64,000 bases of DNA from Serratia liquefaciens (lineage in GTDB: Bacteria; Pseudomonadota; Gammaproteobacteria; Enterobacterales; Enterobacteriaceae): positions 682,001-746,000 of the forward strand of contig NZ_CP088930.1 in the NCBI RefSeq assembly GCF_027594825.1. The letters run 5' to 3'. The notes under the pieces were generated by a model. The model was not told where the DNA came from, did no database searches, and was given only the letters and a program-made list of their open reading frames with translations. Positions 1-9,596 of this stretch are shown here, in pieces. The first letter of the stretch is position 1. Each line of letters opens with the position of its first letter. The translations under genes were made by a program, and so were the position numbers.

Positions 1-907
1 CCACGTCCTTCACCAGATCGGCAACGTCCACCAGCTCCAACGGGTTACGCAGATCCGGCTTGTCCGAGCCATAGCGACGCATGGCTTCTTCGAAGGTCAT
101 CACCGGGAAGTCGCCCAGGTCTACGCCCTTCACGTCCAGCCACAGCTCACGCGCCAGTTTCTCCATCACTTCACGCACCTGATCGGCGGTCATGAAGGAA
201 GTTTCCACGTCGATCTGGGTAAATTCAGGCTGACGGTCGGCACGCAGGTCTTCGTCGCGGAAGCATTTGACGATTTGGTAGTAGCGATCAAAACCGGACA
301 TCATCAACAGCTGTTTGAACAGCTGAGGCGACTGCGGCAAGGCATAGAATTTGCCTTTATGTACGCGGCTCGGGACCAGATAGTCACGGGCACCTTCCGG
401 CGTGGCTTTGGTCAGCATCGGGGTTTCGATGTCGAGGAAGCCGTGGCTGTCCATAAAGCGGCGAACAAAGCTGGTGATTTTGGCGCGGGTTTTCAGGCGG
501 TCGGCCATTTCCGGGCGACGCAGATCCAGGTAGCGGTATTTCAGGCGCGCTTCTTCGGTGTTGACCTGGTTGGAGTCCAGCGGCAGTGGCTCGGAGCGGT
601 TGATGATCTCCAGAGCATGGGCGAACACTTCCACTTCGCCGGTGGCCATATCTTTATTGATCTGGCTGTCCGGACGGGCACGCACGGTGCCGACGATCTG
701 GATGCAGAATTCATTGCGCAGGTCGTACGCCTTGTCGAACGCGGCCTTCTGGTCCGGATCGAAGAACACCTGCACGATGCCTTCGCGGTCGCGCATATCA
801 ATAAAGATCAGGCCGCCCAGATCGCGACGACGGTTGACCCAACCACACAGAGTGACTTCCTGGCCCACGTGGGACAGATTCAACTGCCCGCAATATTCAG
901 TACGCAT
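1..907 (-). CDS. aspS: Aspartate--tRNA ligase, N-terminal two thirds (runs off the window)
   Basis: Class II aminoacyl-tRNA synthetase that charges tRNA-Asp in the cytoplasm. The visible part starts [10 protein letters not shown] at 907 and covers about 302 residues. It holds the OB-fold anticodon-binding domain (roughly residues 1-105) and the start of the catalytic core, including the class II motif 2 stretch [16 protein letters not shown] near 240-290. The C-terminal part, with motif 3 and the bacterial insertion domain, lies before position 1. The reading frame is intact. Its neighbours match the E. coli aspS-yecD-yecE-yecN-cmoAB order. The identification is from sequence recognition and is very secure. 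Confidence 0.97.
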   Translation of the reverse strand, partial: MRTEYCGQLNLSHVGQEVTLCGWVNRRRDLGGLIFIDMRDREGIVQVFFDPDQKAAFDKAYDLRNEFCIQIVGTVRARPDSQINKDMATGEVEVFAHALEIINRSEPLPLDSNQVNTEEARLKYRYLDLRRPEMADRLKTRAKITSFVRRFMDSHGFLDIETPMLTKATPEGARDYLVPSRVHKGKFYALPQSPQLFKQLLMMSGFDRYYQIVKCFRDEDLRADRQPEFTQIDVETSFMTADQVREVMEKLARELWLDVKGVDLGDFPVMTFEEAMRRYGSDKPDLRNPLELVDVADLVKDV

Positions 908-981
908 ACGCTATCCTTTTGGCTTAAGCCGATGCCGCGCGGGCTTTTGGCGCCTGCCACGCGGCTGTTTTCTGATGAACT

Positions 982-1173
982 CTACTTATTACCCGGTTTG
1001 AAGTCGGTTGCATACCAACCGGTACCCTTTAACTGGAAACCGGTGGAAGAAATCAGCTTGGTTAACGCGGGCTGCCTACACGCCGGACAATCCGTCAGCG
1101 GCGCATCGGAAAATTTTTGCAACTTCTCTAACCGGTGGCTGCAAGCACCACATGCATATTCATAAATCGGCAT
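982..1173 (-). CDS. FmdB-family zinc ribbon protein
   Basis: A 63-residue protein starting [11 protein letters not shown]. Two CxxC knuckles (C8/C11 and C29/C32) form the FmdB/CxxC_CXXC_SSSS zinc ribbon seen in many small bacterial proteins. The biochemical role of most members is unknown. A longer in-frame start 13 codons upstream exists, but family members begin at MPxYEY, so the ATG at 1173 is used. It sits 74 bp upstream of aspS on the same strand and could be co-transcribed with it. Zinc binding is inferred from the cysteines. Confidence 0.8.
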   Translation of the reverse strand: MPIYEYACGACSHRLEKLQKFSDAPLTDCPACRQPALTKLISSTGFQLKGTGWYATDFKPGNK

Positions 1174-1414
1174 AGGTCGTTGGAGTAAAGTGAGTTGAAA
1201 AAAGGCGATCATTATAAAGGAAATTCATGCGCCAGATAAGTGCGAACACAGCTTTGTTGCAGCACTAAATGGCGTGTTTTTCACCGAAGTAACACATTGA
1301 TTAACAAATTTCCCATTAACCGGTGATGCTTTTTTCACGTAGCCTGAATCGATGCTTGTTTAGCGCGCTATCTAAGCTGCGCGTATTTCATCCACCTTGT
1401 CACGAGATACTTCC

Positions 1415-1993
1415 ATGTTGAAACTTGATGCTCAAACCACCGCCCTGGTGTTAATCGATTTGCAAAACGGCATCCTGCCCTTCGCCGGTGGCCCACACAG
1501 CGCCGCAAGCGTGGTGGCCAATGGCGCGCAATTGGCGGCACATTTCCGTTCGCTGGGAGCACCGGTGATCCTGGTACGCGTCGGCTGGTCCGACTCCTTC
1601 GCCGAAGCGCTGAAACAGCCGGTGGATAAGCCGTCACCCGCCCCTGCCGGCGTATTGCCTGCCAACTGGTGGGAATTCCCGGAATCCCTGGCGGTGAGCG
1701 ACCACGACATTCTGGTGACCAAACGCCAATGGGGTGCATTTTACGGCACCGATCTTGACTTGCAACTGCGTCGCCGCGGCATTAAATCGGTGGTGTTGGG
1801 CGGTATCTCCACCAATATTGGCGTGGAATCCACGGCTCGCGCCGCCTGGGAACACGGCTACGAATTAGTGATAGCCGAAGATTTGTGCAGTGCGCAAAAT
1901 GCGGAAATGCACCAGTTTGCTTTCGACAATATCTTCCCGCGGCTGGCGCGTGTTCGCAGCACCTGCGAAATTGTTGCCGCACTCGACCAGTAA
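1415..1993 (+). CDS. yecD: Isochorismatase-like hydrolase YecD
   Basis: A 192-residue member of the cysteine hydrolase superfamily, closely similar to E. coli YecD. The family Asp (VLIDLQNG) and Lys ([13 protein letters not shown]) are present. The place where the nucleophilic Cys normally sits (GxSTNxxVEST) is Gly, so catalysis of the usual type is doubtful; E. coli YecD has the same feature. The ATG at 1415 is preferred to a TTG 18 bp upstream because it matches the E. coli N-terminus MLELNAKTTALV. It lies divergently from the FmdB gene and upstream of yecE. The substrate is unknown. Confidence 0.9.
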   Translation: MLKLDAQTTALVLIDLQNGILPFAGGPHSAASVVANGAQLAAHFRSLGAPVILVRVGWSDSFAEALKQPVDKPSPAPAGVLPANWWEFPESLAVSDHDILVTKRQWGAFYGTDLDLQLRRRGIKSVVLGGISTNIGVESTARAAWEHGYELVIAEDLCSAQNAEMHQFAFDNIFPRLARVRSTCEIVAALDQ

Positions 1994-2002
1994 CGCTAAC
2001 TT

Positions 2003-2027
2003 GTAGGGGCGCCGTATGCTGCGCCCA
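2003..2027. repeat. REP-like palindrome (GTAGGGGCGC...GCGCCCAC)
   Basis: A short imperfect palindrome between yecD and yecE, with GGGCGC and GCGCCC arms and a TATGC-type centre. It resembles the first hairpin of the longer repeat between astD and astB at 56269, sharing GTAGGGGCGC, ATGCTG and GCCC. I infer a dispersed intergenic repeat of this genome; the biological effect is unknown. Confidence 0.55.
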
Positions 2028-2071
2028 CCTTTGACTGGCAGGGAAAATTAATTAAGGAAGATGCAAGCTTG

Positions 2072-2887
2072 ATGTATATCGGACTCCCACAGTGGCAACA
2101 CCCGGCCTGGAATCGTATCGGCCTGCGCGATCTGGCGGATTACAGCCGCTATTTTAACTGCGTGGAAGGCAATACCACCTTCTACGCGTTGCCCAAACTG
2201 GAAATAGTCCAGCGCTGGCGCGATATGACCACCGATGATTTTCGCTTCTGTTTCAAGTTCCCCGCCACCATCAGCCATCAGGCCGCGCTGCGTAACTGCG
2301 CCGCCGACCTGCAGGCATTTTACCACTGCCTGGGCCCGGTGCATCAGCGCATAGGCCAGCTGTGGCTGCAATTACCGGCGGCGTTCGGCCCGGCGGAATT
2401 ACCGGCGATGTGGCAGTTTTTCGACGCTTTGCCGAAAGAATTCACCTACGGCGTAGAGGTGCGACATCCGGCGTTTTTCGATAAGGGTGAAGAAGAGCGG
2501 CTGCTGAATCAGGGGTTACATCAACGGGGTATCAACCGGGTTATCCTCGACAGCCGGCCGGTGCATCACGCCCTTCCCAACAGCGCCGCCGTGCGCGATG
2601 CCCAGCAGAAAAAACCCAAGCTGCCGGTGCATGCTCTGGTCACCGCCAACAACCCGCTGGTGCGTTTCATCGGCGGCGATGTGCTGCAAGATAACCTGCG
2701 CTGGTTCGACGCCTGGCAGCAGAAACTGCCCCTTTGGCAGCAAAAACACTGCCCTTATCTGTTTATACATACGCCGGATAACGGCGACTCGCCCCAGCAG
2801 GCACAGAAAATCTGGCAGCAACTGCATCAGGCTATTCCGAATTTACCCCTGCCCCCGGACTGGCCTGAGCAGGATGCGCTGTTTTGA
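2072..2887 (+). CDS. yecE: DUF72 family protein YecE
   Basis: A 271-residue protein with the DUF72 TIM-barrel signature: the N-terminal YIGLPQWxHPxW, the ECVEGNTTFYALP-type stretch (here FNCVEGNTTFYALP) and VILDSRPVH in the C-terminal half. Very similar to E. coli YecE over its full length. The ATG at 2072 follows an AAGGAAG ribosome-binding site at 2054-2060; an overlapping TTG one codon earlier is less likely. The function of the family is not established. It follows yecD by 78 bp, with a REP-like palindrome in the gap. Confidence 0.92.
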   Translation: MYIGLPQWQHPAWNRIGLRDLADYSRYFNCVEGNTTFYALPKLEIVQRWRDMTTDDFRFCFKFPATISHQAALRNCAADLQAFYHCLGPVHQRIGQLWLQLPAAFGPAELPAMWQFFDALPKEFTYGVEVRHPAFFDKGEEERLLNQGLHQRGINRVILDSRPVHHALPNSAAVRDAQQKKPKLPVHALVTANNPLVRFIGGDVLQDNLRWFDAWQQKLPLWQQKHCPYLFIHTPDNGDSPQQAQKIWQQLHQAIPNLPLPPDWPEQDALF

Positions 2888-2989
2888 CCGATTAATCTGA
2901 CCAATTACATCAGATTTTTCCTCGCGACAGTGATTGCAATGGCGGCTATGATGCTGGCTGCCAGTTTTGGTTAGGGAATGGAGTTAAAA

Positions 2990-3385
2990 ATGGTAAGCGC
3001 GCTTTATGTAGTGCTCGGCGCATTGTTGTTGATCAAACTCTCTTATGACGTGGTTAGGTTAAGGATGCAATACCGTGTCGCCTACGGGGACGGCGGTTTC
3101 TATGAGCTGCAAACTGCAATCCGCGTTCACGGCAATGCCGTAGAATACATTCCTATCGCCACAGTGCTGTTGGTGATCATGGAGATGAACGGCGCTGAAA
3201 TATGGATGATCCATATTTGTGGTCTGATGCTGATGGCCGGCCGTTTGGTGCATTACTACGGTCTGCGTAACCGCGAGGTGCGCTGGCGTCGTTCGGGCAT
3301 GGCGGCCACCTACATTTCGTTAGTGTTAATGGTGCTGGCCAATATTTTCTATCTTCCCTGGGATCTTATTTTCAGCCTGCATTAA
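2990..3385 (+). CDS. yecN: MAPEG-family inner membrane protein YecN
   Basis: A 131-residue integral membrane protein of the MAPEG (membrane-associated eicosanoid and glutathione metabolism) family, very close to E. coli YecN. Four hydrophobic segments are visible, and the diagnostic RVHGNAVEYIP and GRxxHYYG motifs are present. The start at MVSALY matches E. coli and follows a GGAATGGAG ribosome-binding site. Bacterial MAPEG proteins may have glutathione transferase activity, but the role of YecN has not been shown. It stands between yecE and cmoA as in E. coli. Confidence 0.92.
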   Translation: MVSALYVVLGALLLIKLSYDVVRLRMQYRVAYGDGGFYELQTAIRVHGNAVEYIPIATVLLVIMEMNGAEIWMIHICGLMLMAGRLVHYYGLRNREVRWRRSGMAATYISLVLMVLANIFYLPWDLIFSLH

Positions 3386-3479
3386 TCCCCAGTTCGTCCT
3401 CAGGCGGCTACGCCGCCTGCTTCCGCTGCGCTTTCTCGCCATTATCTGTTAGAATATGCCCCTTCGAATTCTGAACTGA

Positions 3480-5200
<1,721 letters not shown>

Positions 5201-5207
5201 AGCGAAA

Positions 5208-5244
5208 AACGTCATCACCTCGCCCCCATCGTGGTGATGACGTT
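5208..5244. terminator. Hairpin between cmoB and the convergent lipoprotein gene
   Basis: A perfect 12-bp stem (AACGTCATCACC with GGTGATGACGTT) and a 13-nt loop. The A-rich left flank reads as a U-tract on the minus strand, so it best serves the minus-strand lipoprotein operon. It may also limit cmoB read-through. Confidence 0.6.
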
Positions 5245-5251
5245 ACATCCG

Positions 5252-5749
5252 TTATTTTCGCCAGGCCTCCAGCAGGTCCTTTTCCAGCATGCCGCTGGAT
5301 TTGCATTCAAAAGGTTTCACTTTGTCATTGCCATCCGCGGTCGTCAGCCCGGCAATGCCGTTGACCTGCACCTTAACGTGACTTCCCTCCCCGGCGCTGT
5401 AAATCTGCACCAGAATTCGGTATTCCTCCGTCAGATTCGACGGGGTCGCCTGGTCGGTACAATCCAGATAAAGCCCCGCCAGTTCGGCCTCGCTCCCGGC
5501 AGCCCCGATAACGCCAAGGCGACTGTCGGTCAACGTCGGAGTTATCCCTTTCGCGCTTAAAATTGCCAGGGTGCGTGTGAACAGCTCATCCGGCTTTCTG
5601 TTGCCGATCAGGCTGCCGTCATCGGCTGCGGAGGGGACGGATACATCACCTGTCGTGCCCTCGGCGGGTTGATTGCCGGTTTTTGTCGGCCCATACACCG
5701 ACACGCAGCCTGTCAGCATCAGCAATGCAATAGCGGTTAGTCTTCTCAT
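5252..5749 (-). CDS. Uncharacterised lipoprotein
   Basis: A 165-residue predicted lipoprotein. A short signal peptide ends at the lipobox LTGC (Cys about 14 from the chosen start). The mature chain starts with a Thr/Gly/Ser-rich linker and continues into a compact domain with two more cysteines (LDCTDQ and FECKSS) that might form a disulfide. The start MRRLTAIAL at 5749 has an AGGTGA ribosome-binding site at good spacing. An ATG two codons earlier directly abuts the stop of the preceding tiny gene. The family was not recognised. Placement behind two tiny lipoproteins suggests one operon and an envelope role; this is inference. Confidence 0.8.
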   Translation of the reverse strand: MRRLTAIALLMLTGCVSVYGPTKTGNQPAEGTTGDVSVPSAADDGSLIGNRKPDELFTRTLAILSAKGITPTLTDSRLGVIGAAGSEAELAGLYLDCTDQATPSNLTEEYRILVQIYSAGEGSHVKVQVNGIAGLTTADGNDKVKPFECKSSGMLEKDLLEAWRK

Positions 5750-5755
5750 CGTCAT

Positions 5756-5824
5756 TCACCTGTAATACAAAGAGGCACAGGCGCTTAAACAACAAATCAG
5801 CGATAAAATCATCAGATAACGCAT
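5756..5824 (-). CDS. Tiny lipoprotein, 22 residues (second of a tandem pair)
   Basis: The reading frame encodes a 22-residue peptide that begins MRYLMILSLICC, has the lipobox LSAC at residues 13-16 and ends SLYYR. After signal peptidase II cleavage it would leave a lipid-modified heptapeptide, C-A-S-L-Y-Y-R. A strong AAGGAG ribosome-binding site overlaps the stop of the gene before it. Its own AGG-TGA end supplies the ribosome-binding site of the larger lipoprotein gene, whose first ATG abuts the stop. These junctions look like translational coupling. It is too short for routine gene calling; expression is unproven. Confidence 0.6.
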   Translation of the reverse strand: MRYLMILSLICCLSACASLYYR

Positions 5825-5834
5825 GCCACTCTCC

Positions 5835-5909
5835 TTAGCGGTAATAAGCTGCGACGCAGCCGGATAATGCAAGACAGGCCATCAACAACAAAATCAAATA
5901 ACACTTCAT
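5835..5909 (-). CDS. Tiny lipoprotein, 24 residues (first of a tandem pair)
   Basis: A 24-residue frame starting MKCYLILLLMAC, with the lipobox LSGC at residues 15-18 and the end VAAYYR. The predicted mature product is the lipo-heptapeptide C-V-A-A-Y-Y-R, matching the C-x-x-x-Y-Y-R pattern of its neighbour. A GGAGGAG ribosome-binding site lies just before the ATG. The TAA is followed at once by GGAG, which forms the next gene's ribosome-binding site. It somewhat resembles entericidin-type small lipoproteins in design, but no family was recognised. Confidence 0.6.
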   Translation of the reverse strand: MKCYLILLLMACLALSGCVAAYYR

Positions 5910-6058
5910 GACTCCTCCATAACCGTACAAATCCCTGTATTTTATCCAGCCATGCTAGCTGGCTGACGACAGAGGTTATTGCACTTGCCATGGTGCTGTC
6001 ATTGGACGCCATCAGTGCCAGCGCTGGCAGGACAAGGCCGTGGGGGTTCTGGAAATAA

Positions 6059-6087
6059 AAAAGCCCCGGCTGGAAAACCGGGGCTTG
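6059..6087 (-). terminator. Rho-independent terminator of cutC
   Basis: An inverted repeat AGCCCCGG / CCGGGGCT with a short loop. It is preceded on the plus strand by an A-run that reads as a U-tract for minus-strand transcripts, just past the cutC stop. Confidence 0.85.
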
Positions 6088-6104
6088 AGGGTTAGCAATG
6101 CGCT

Positions 6105-6863
6105 TTAGGCGCTTTGCGCCAGAGGATCAACCAGGGCCAGCGAGTTTTTCATCGCCTCTACCATGTCGCCGTCTACGCAATAGTGGCTGAACTCGTCAAA
6201 CTCACTGTCTGAACACATGGTGACACCGGCTTTGCGATAGCGCATGGTCGAAGGCACCGCATGACCGGAGGAGCTGTGTAGCTCCTGAATACCGATATCG
6301 ACGAACTTGTGCAGGTTGCTGAGCCGCACGCCGGCACCGGCCATAATGACCGGCCCCTGGCTGGCCTGCATCAGGTCGCGTAGCAAGGGCAACCCCAATT
6401 CCGCATTTTGCTGCTGGCCCGAGGTGAGTATTCTCGCCACGCCCAACTGGGTCAGTTGATCGAGCGCCACCAGCGGATTTTGGCACATGTCGAAAGCGCG
6501 GTGGAACGTCACCGCCATATTACCGCTCAAACGCATCACTTCTTGCATGCGCGGCAGATCGATATGCCCTTCTTCATCCAGCATGCCCACCACCACACCG
6601 GCAAAGCCCATATCGCGGATCTGGGCGATGTCATGCTTAATCACGTCAAAATCCACCGCGCCGTAGCAAAAATCCCCGCCGCGCGGACGAACAATAGGAT
6701 GCACCGGCACGCTGACTCTGTCGCGCGCCAGGCGTAAAGAACCGTAGCTCGGTGTCAAACCTCCCTCACTTTGGCTGGCGCACAGTTCTATGCGATCGGC
6801 TCCTGCCCGCTCGGCCGTCAGCGCACAATCGACGCTATAGCAGCAAACTTCCAGTTTAATCAT
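6105..6863 (-). CDS. cutC: Copper homeostasis protein CutC family
   Basis: A 252-residue TIM-barrel protein of the CutC family. Characteristic stretches are present: [11 protein letters not shown] at the N-terminus, [30 protein letters not shown] and the SSGHAV segment near the C-terminus. In E. coli it was linked to copper tolerance, although later work tied part of that phenotype to a neighbouring small RNA, so a direct copper role is uncertain. It is transcribed away from the C-S lyase gene and has its own terminator. Confidence 0.93.
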   Translation of the reverse strand: MIKLEVCCYSVDCALTAERAGADRIELCASQSEGGLTPSYGSLRLARDRVSVPVHPIVRPRGGDFCYGAVDFDVIKHDIAQIRDMGFAGVVVGMLDEEGHIDLPRMQEVMRLSGNMAVTFHRAFDMCQNPLVALDQLTQLGVARILTSGQQQNAELGLPLLRDLMQASQGPVIMAGAGVRLSNLHKFVDIGIQELHSSSGHAVPSTMRYRKAGVTMCSDSEFDEFSHYCVDGDMVEAMKNSLALVDPLAQSA

Positions 6864-6963
6864 TGTCCCCCCCAGATAACGGCTAACTTGCGACGGCCAT
6901 TGTTAATTTTTCAATTTCTCACGTAGGCTCATAGTAACCATAAGCCAGCTCAGGGTAATAACT

Positions 6964-8115
6964 ATGGCATTCAATTTTGATCTGTGGGTAGACCGCAGTC
7001 ACAGTGACAGCGTTAAGTGGGATAAATATCGTGGACGCGACATTATTCCACTCTGGGTCGCCGATACCGACTTCCCGTCACCGCCGGCGATTATCGATGC
7101 CTTACAGCAGCGCGTTGCGCATGCCGTGTTCGGCTACGGTCATCCCTCCCCTGAGCTGATTGAGGTTTTTACCCACCGTATGCTAGAGCGCTACGGCTGG
7201 CGTATCAATCCCGAATGGTTGGTTTTCCTTCCTGGCCTGGTTTGCGGCCTGAATTTATGCGTGCGGGCTTTTACCGCCGAGGGAGAAGGCACGCTGGCTC
7301 CCTCACTTATCTATCCACCGTTTCGCAAAGCAGCGAAATTTGCCGGCCGCACGCAGCTGCCGGTGCCGTTGACGCTGCAGGACCGGCGCTGGCTATTGGA
7401 TTTCAGCGCTGTCGAAGCGCAACTCAGCGGTACAGAGAGATTATTGATGTTGTGCAACCCGCAAAACCCGGGCGGCACCGTCTACCGCAGGCAGGAACTG
7501 TTGCAACAGCATCAGTTTGCCAAAAACCATAATCTGGTTGTTTGTTCGGATGAAATTCATTGCGATCTGCTGCTTGAAGCGGGTTGTGAACACATCCCCT
7601 TCGCCACGTTGAATGAGGATGCCGCCCAGCGCAGCGTCACGCTGATGTCGCCGTCGAAAACCTTCAATATCGCCGGTCTCGGTGCCTCAATGGCGATTAT
7701 TCCCAACCCGGAGCTGCGCAAGAAGCTGATCCGGGCGCGCAGCGGCATTGTGCCGGAGGTGGACGTGCTCGCATTGGTTGCCGCACAGGCCGCTTACCAA
7801 CATGGGCAAGAGTGGCTGGACGCGTTGTTGATCTATCTGCGTGCCAACCGTGATTGGGTGACCGAACGTATTAATGCCATGCCCGGCCTGGCGTTGCAGC
7901 CTGTCGAAGCCACCTATCTGGCCTGGATTGATTGCAGCCAGCTGCCGGTCGATAACCCGCACGCCTTCTTTGAACAGGCCGGCGTAGGATTAAGCCCAGG
8001 TCTGGATTTTGGCAACCGGCGCTTTGTCCGGTTGAATTTTGGTTGTCGGCGCGAACTGCTCAGCCAGGCGCTAGACCGCATGCAGCTGGCCACCCGCTCG
8101 CTGCAGCCCAATTAA
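6964..8115 (+). CDS. MalY/PatB-type pyridoxal phosphate C-S lyase
   Basis: A 383-residue fold-type I PLP enzyme of the MalY/PatB group, which has cystathionine beta-lyase-like activity on C-S bonds. Visible landmarks are LWVADTDFPSPP at the N-terminus, CNPQNPGGTVY, SDEIHCDLL (the PLP-pyridine Asp) and SPSKTFNIAGL with the Schiff-base Lys near residue 237. E. coli MalY also represses MalT; whether this protein does so cannot be told. The stop overlaps the convergent yecM stop by 4 bp. No malX-like gene is nearby, so a metabolic role in sulfur amino acid turnover is the simpler reading. Confidence 0.88.
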   Translation: MAFNFDLWVDRSHSDSVKWDKYRGRDIIPLWVADTDFPSPPAIIDALQQRVAHAVFGYGHPSPELIEVFTHRMLERYGWRINPEWLVFLPGLVCGLNLCVRAFTAEGEGTLAPSLIYPPFRKAAKFAGRTQLPVPLTLQDRRWLLDFSAVEAQLSGTERLLMLCNPQNPGGTVYRRQELLQQHQFAKNHNLVVCSDEIHCDLLLEAGCEHIPFATLNEDAAQRSVTLMSPSKTFNIAGLGASMAIIPNPELRKKLIRARSGIVPEVDVLALVAAQAAYQHGQEWLDALLIYLRANRDWVTERINAMPGLALQPVEATYLAWIDCSQLPVDNPHAFFEQAGVGLSPGLDFGNRRFVRLNFGCRRELLSQALDRMQLATRSLQPN

Positions 8116-8675
8116 CCCTGTTCGCTGGCGACAACATCTCTGATGGAATAAGGATGGAATTTGATCGTCACGGTGCCGTCGGTGATCGCCAGCGTTGGGT
8201 TCGGTAAACGTTCGCCTTCCCCTTTTGGTGAACTTTGTTTCAGTTTGATGCCCGGCGCCAGCAGCGCTTCATCCGGCAAGTGGGCCAACGCACGCGCATA
8301 AAGCGTGGCCGGTTCGCCGCTAAGCACCAACTCTACGTGTTCCCAACCTTCGTGCGGGTAGCGCTTGTCACCGGGATAAGGCAGCTCCACGCAGTCGATC
8401 AGCCAAGGTCCCACCTTGAGCGGTTGCTGGAGATCAAACAGGCAAATCGGACGGCCATTGATCATCGCCTCCGACAGCAATGAACCACACTGCTGTAACC
8501 CCAGTCGCCAGCGTTCAGCGGTAGTGTTTTGATGGCAACGCAGCGAAACATGGTCTGCCGTGAACTGGGACAGATCCAGATGCAGTTTTTCGGCAAACTG
8601 GCTCAGCGCCTGTTCAAAACGCGGCAGATCCAGCGCTAAATCGTGAAGTTCGGCAATGGCCGGGAAGCTAGTCAT
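8112..8675 (-). CDS. yecM: VOC-superfamily protein YecM
   Basis: A 187-residue protein similar to E. coli YecM, which belongs to the vicinal oxygen chelate (glyoxalase-like) fold and has been viewed as a putative metal-binding protein of unknown function. Conserved stretches include DHVSLRCHQNTTAE, RPICLFDL and a C-terminal VTIKFHPYSI. It is convergent with the C-S lyase gene, with overlapping stop codons, and divergent from argS across about 0.9 kb, as yecM and argS are in E. coli. Confidence 0.88.
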   Translation of the reverse strand: MTSFPAIAELHDLALDLPRFEQALSQFAEKLHLDLSQFTADHVSLRCHQNTTAERWRLGLQQCGSLLSEAMINGRPICLFDLQQPLKVGPWLIDCVELPYPGDKRYPHEGWEHVELVLSGEPATLYARALAHLPDEALLAPGIKLKQSSPKGEGERLPNPTLAITDGTVTIKFHPYSIRDVVASEQG

Positions 8676-9193
8676 AGGGTCCTCGAAACAACAAAAGCGG
8701 TTTTCAGGGGAAGTAATTTACACGCCTGAGACGTTGCTATCCACCCGACCGGCCCGGGAAACTGAAATTTTTAACCGCAAAGTGCAAAAGGGTAAAATCC
8801 CCTCCCGTTAAGCCCGCCAAAAGTACAAAATGAATATTAACGAAGACGCTATTACCGCACCAATTGACACCTACCCGAATCCAATTTCAGATGAAAGTTA
8901 ACGCATAAGTTTATAGCTTTTTCTTATGACTGGTGGATTGAGAATATTACTAACTTATTAAGCCTGATAATTCACCTAATCCGTCGTTCATAAATGCTTA
9001 AAAAATAGTTAACGCCAGCGTAGTAAAAAGACATGAAAAAAACAAGACAACTAAAAATAGACAAATTAACAATATGTTTTAAATGGATTTATTTTACACC
9101 CGACATGAGAATCCTCCTAAACACCCCGTGGGTAATTGCGTGAAAATATCAATTGGGCTACTTTAGTGAAAATTGACCCAGAGACTATCCATT
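8676..9193. other. AT-rich intergenic stretch between yecM and a small membrane protein gene
   Basis: About 520 bp with no convincing long gene. It is AT-rich from about 8900 and probably carries the yecM promoter. A 23-codon frame at 8830-8901 (MNINEDAITAPIDTYPNP...) has no clear ribosome-binding site. No terminator or repeat was seen. Confidence 0.5.
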
Positions 9194-9313
9194 ATGTTCC
9201 TTTTAATAATATCCCTGTTATTAGTGATTATTGCCGCCTATGCGATATACCGTCACTTCAAATCGCGCCGTAATAATACGCTGGACGCTGGTCGCAGAAA
9301 CAAAAAACACTAA
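9194..9313 (+). CDS. Small single-pass membrane protein, 39 residues
   Basis: A 39-residue frame. An N-terminal hydrophobic helix (residues 2-19, FLLIISLLLVIIAAYAIY) is followed by a strongly basic tail with RHFKSRRNN and RRNKKH. This is the usual pattern of an N-out/C-in small inner membrane protein. The upstream ribosome-binding site is weak. No family was recognised. It stands alone in the 0.9-kb gap ahead of argS. Confidence 0.45.
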   Translation: MFLLIISLLLVIIAAYAIYRHFKSRRNNTLDAGRRNKKH

Positions 9314-9596
9314 GTTTGCTATTTGATTTTTCCATCAGCCTATTATTTTTGCTCGTCTGAATTATCCGCTTCGTGACCCATCCTCTTCGCCCCTTGGTGG
9401 GCCAGACACAACGCAATGCTTTATCACGCCGACTTTCACCTTCCCCCGAGCCAACTGCTGACGTACCCCATCAGATCGGTTACAATTACAGGCTGTTTTG
9501 TGGTGGGTCGGCGTGTTGACGCAAGGCCAGTAAAACCACCTTTGAATCCCGCAGGGGCATGGCATACGGCCCCTCGTTCGTCATTAAGGTAACCCG

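Noticed and set aside
5940..5960. A LexA-like CTG...CAG dyad upstream of the tiny lipoprotein genes.
   Set aside because: The spacing between CTG and CAG is one base short of the LexA box and the arms lack CTGT/ACAG.
5812..6012. A 66-codon minus-strand frame overlapping the tiny lipoprotein genes.
   Set aside because: It has no good ribosome-binding site or recognisable features, and is out of frame with the two lipobox-containing peptides, which have strong sites.
8830..8901. A 23-codon frame upstream of the small membrane protein gene near argS.
   Set aside because: There is no ribosome-binding site, signal or hydrophobic segment; not supportable.
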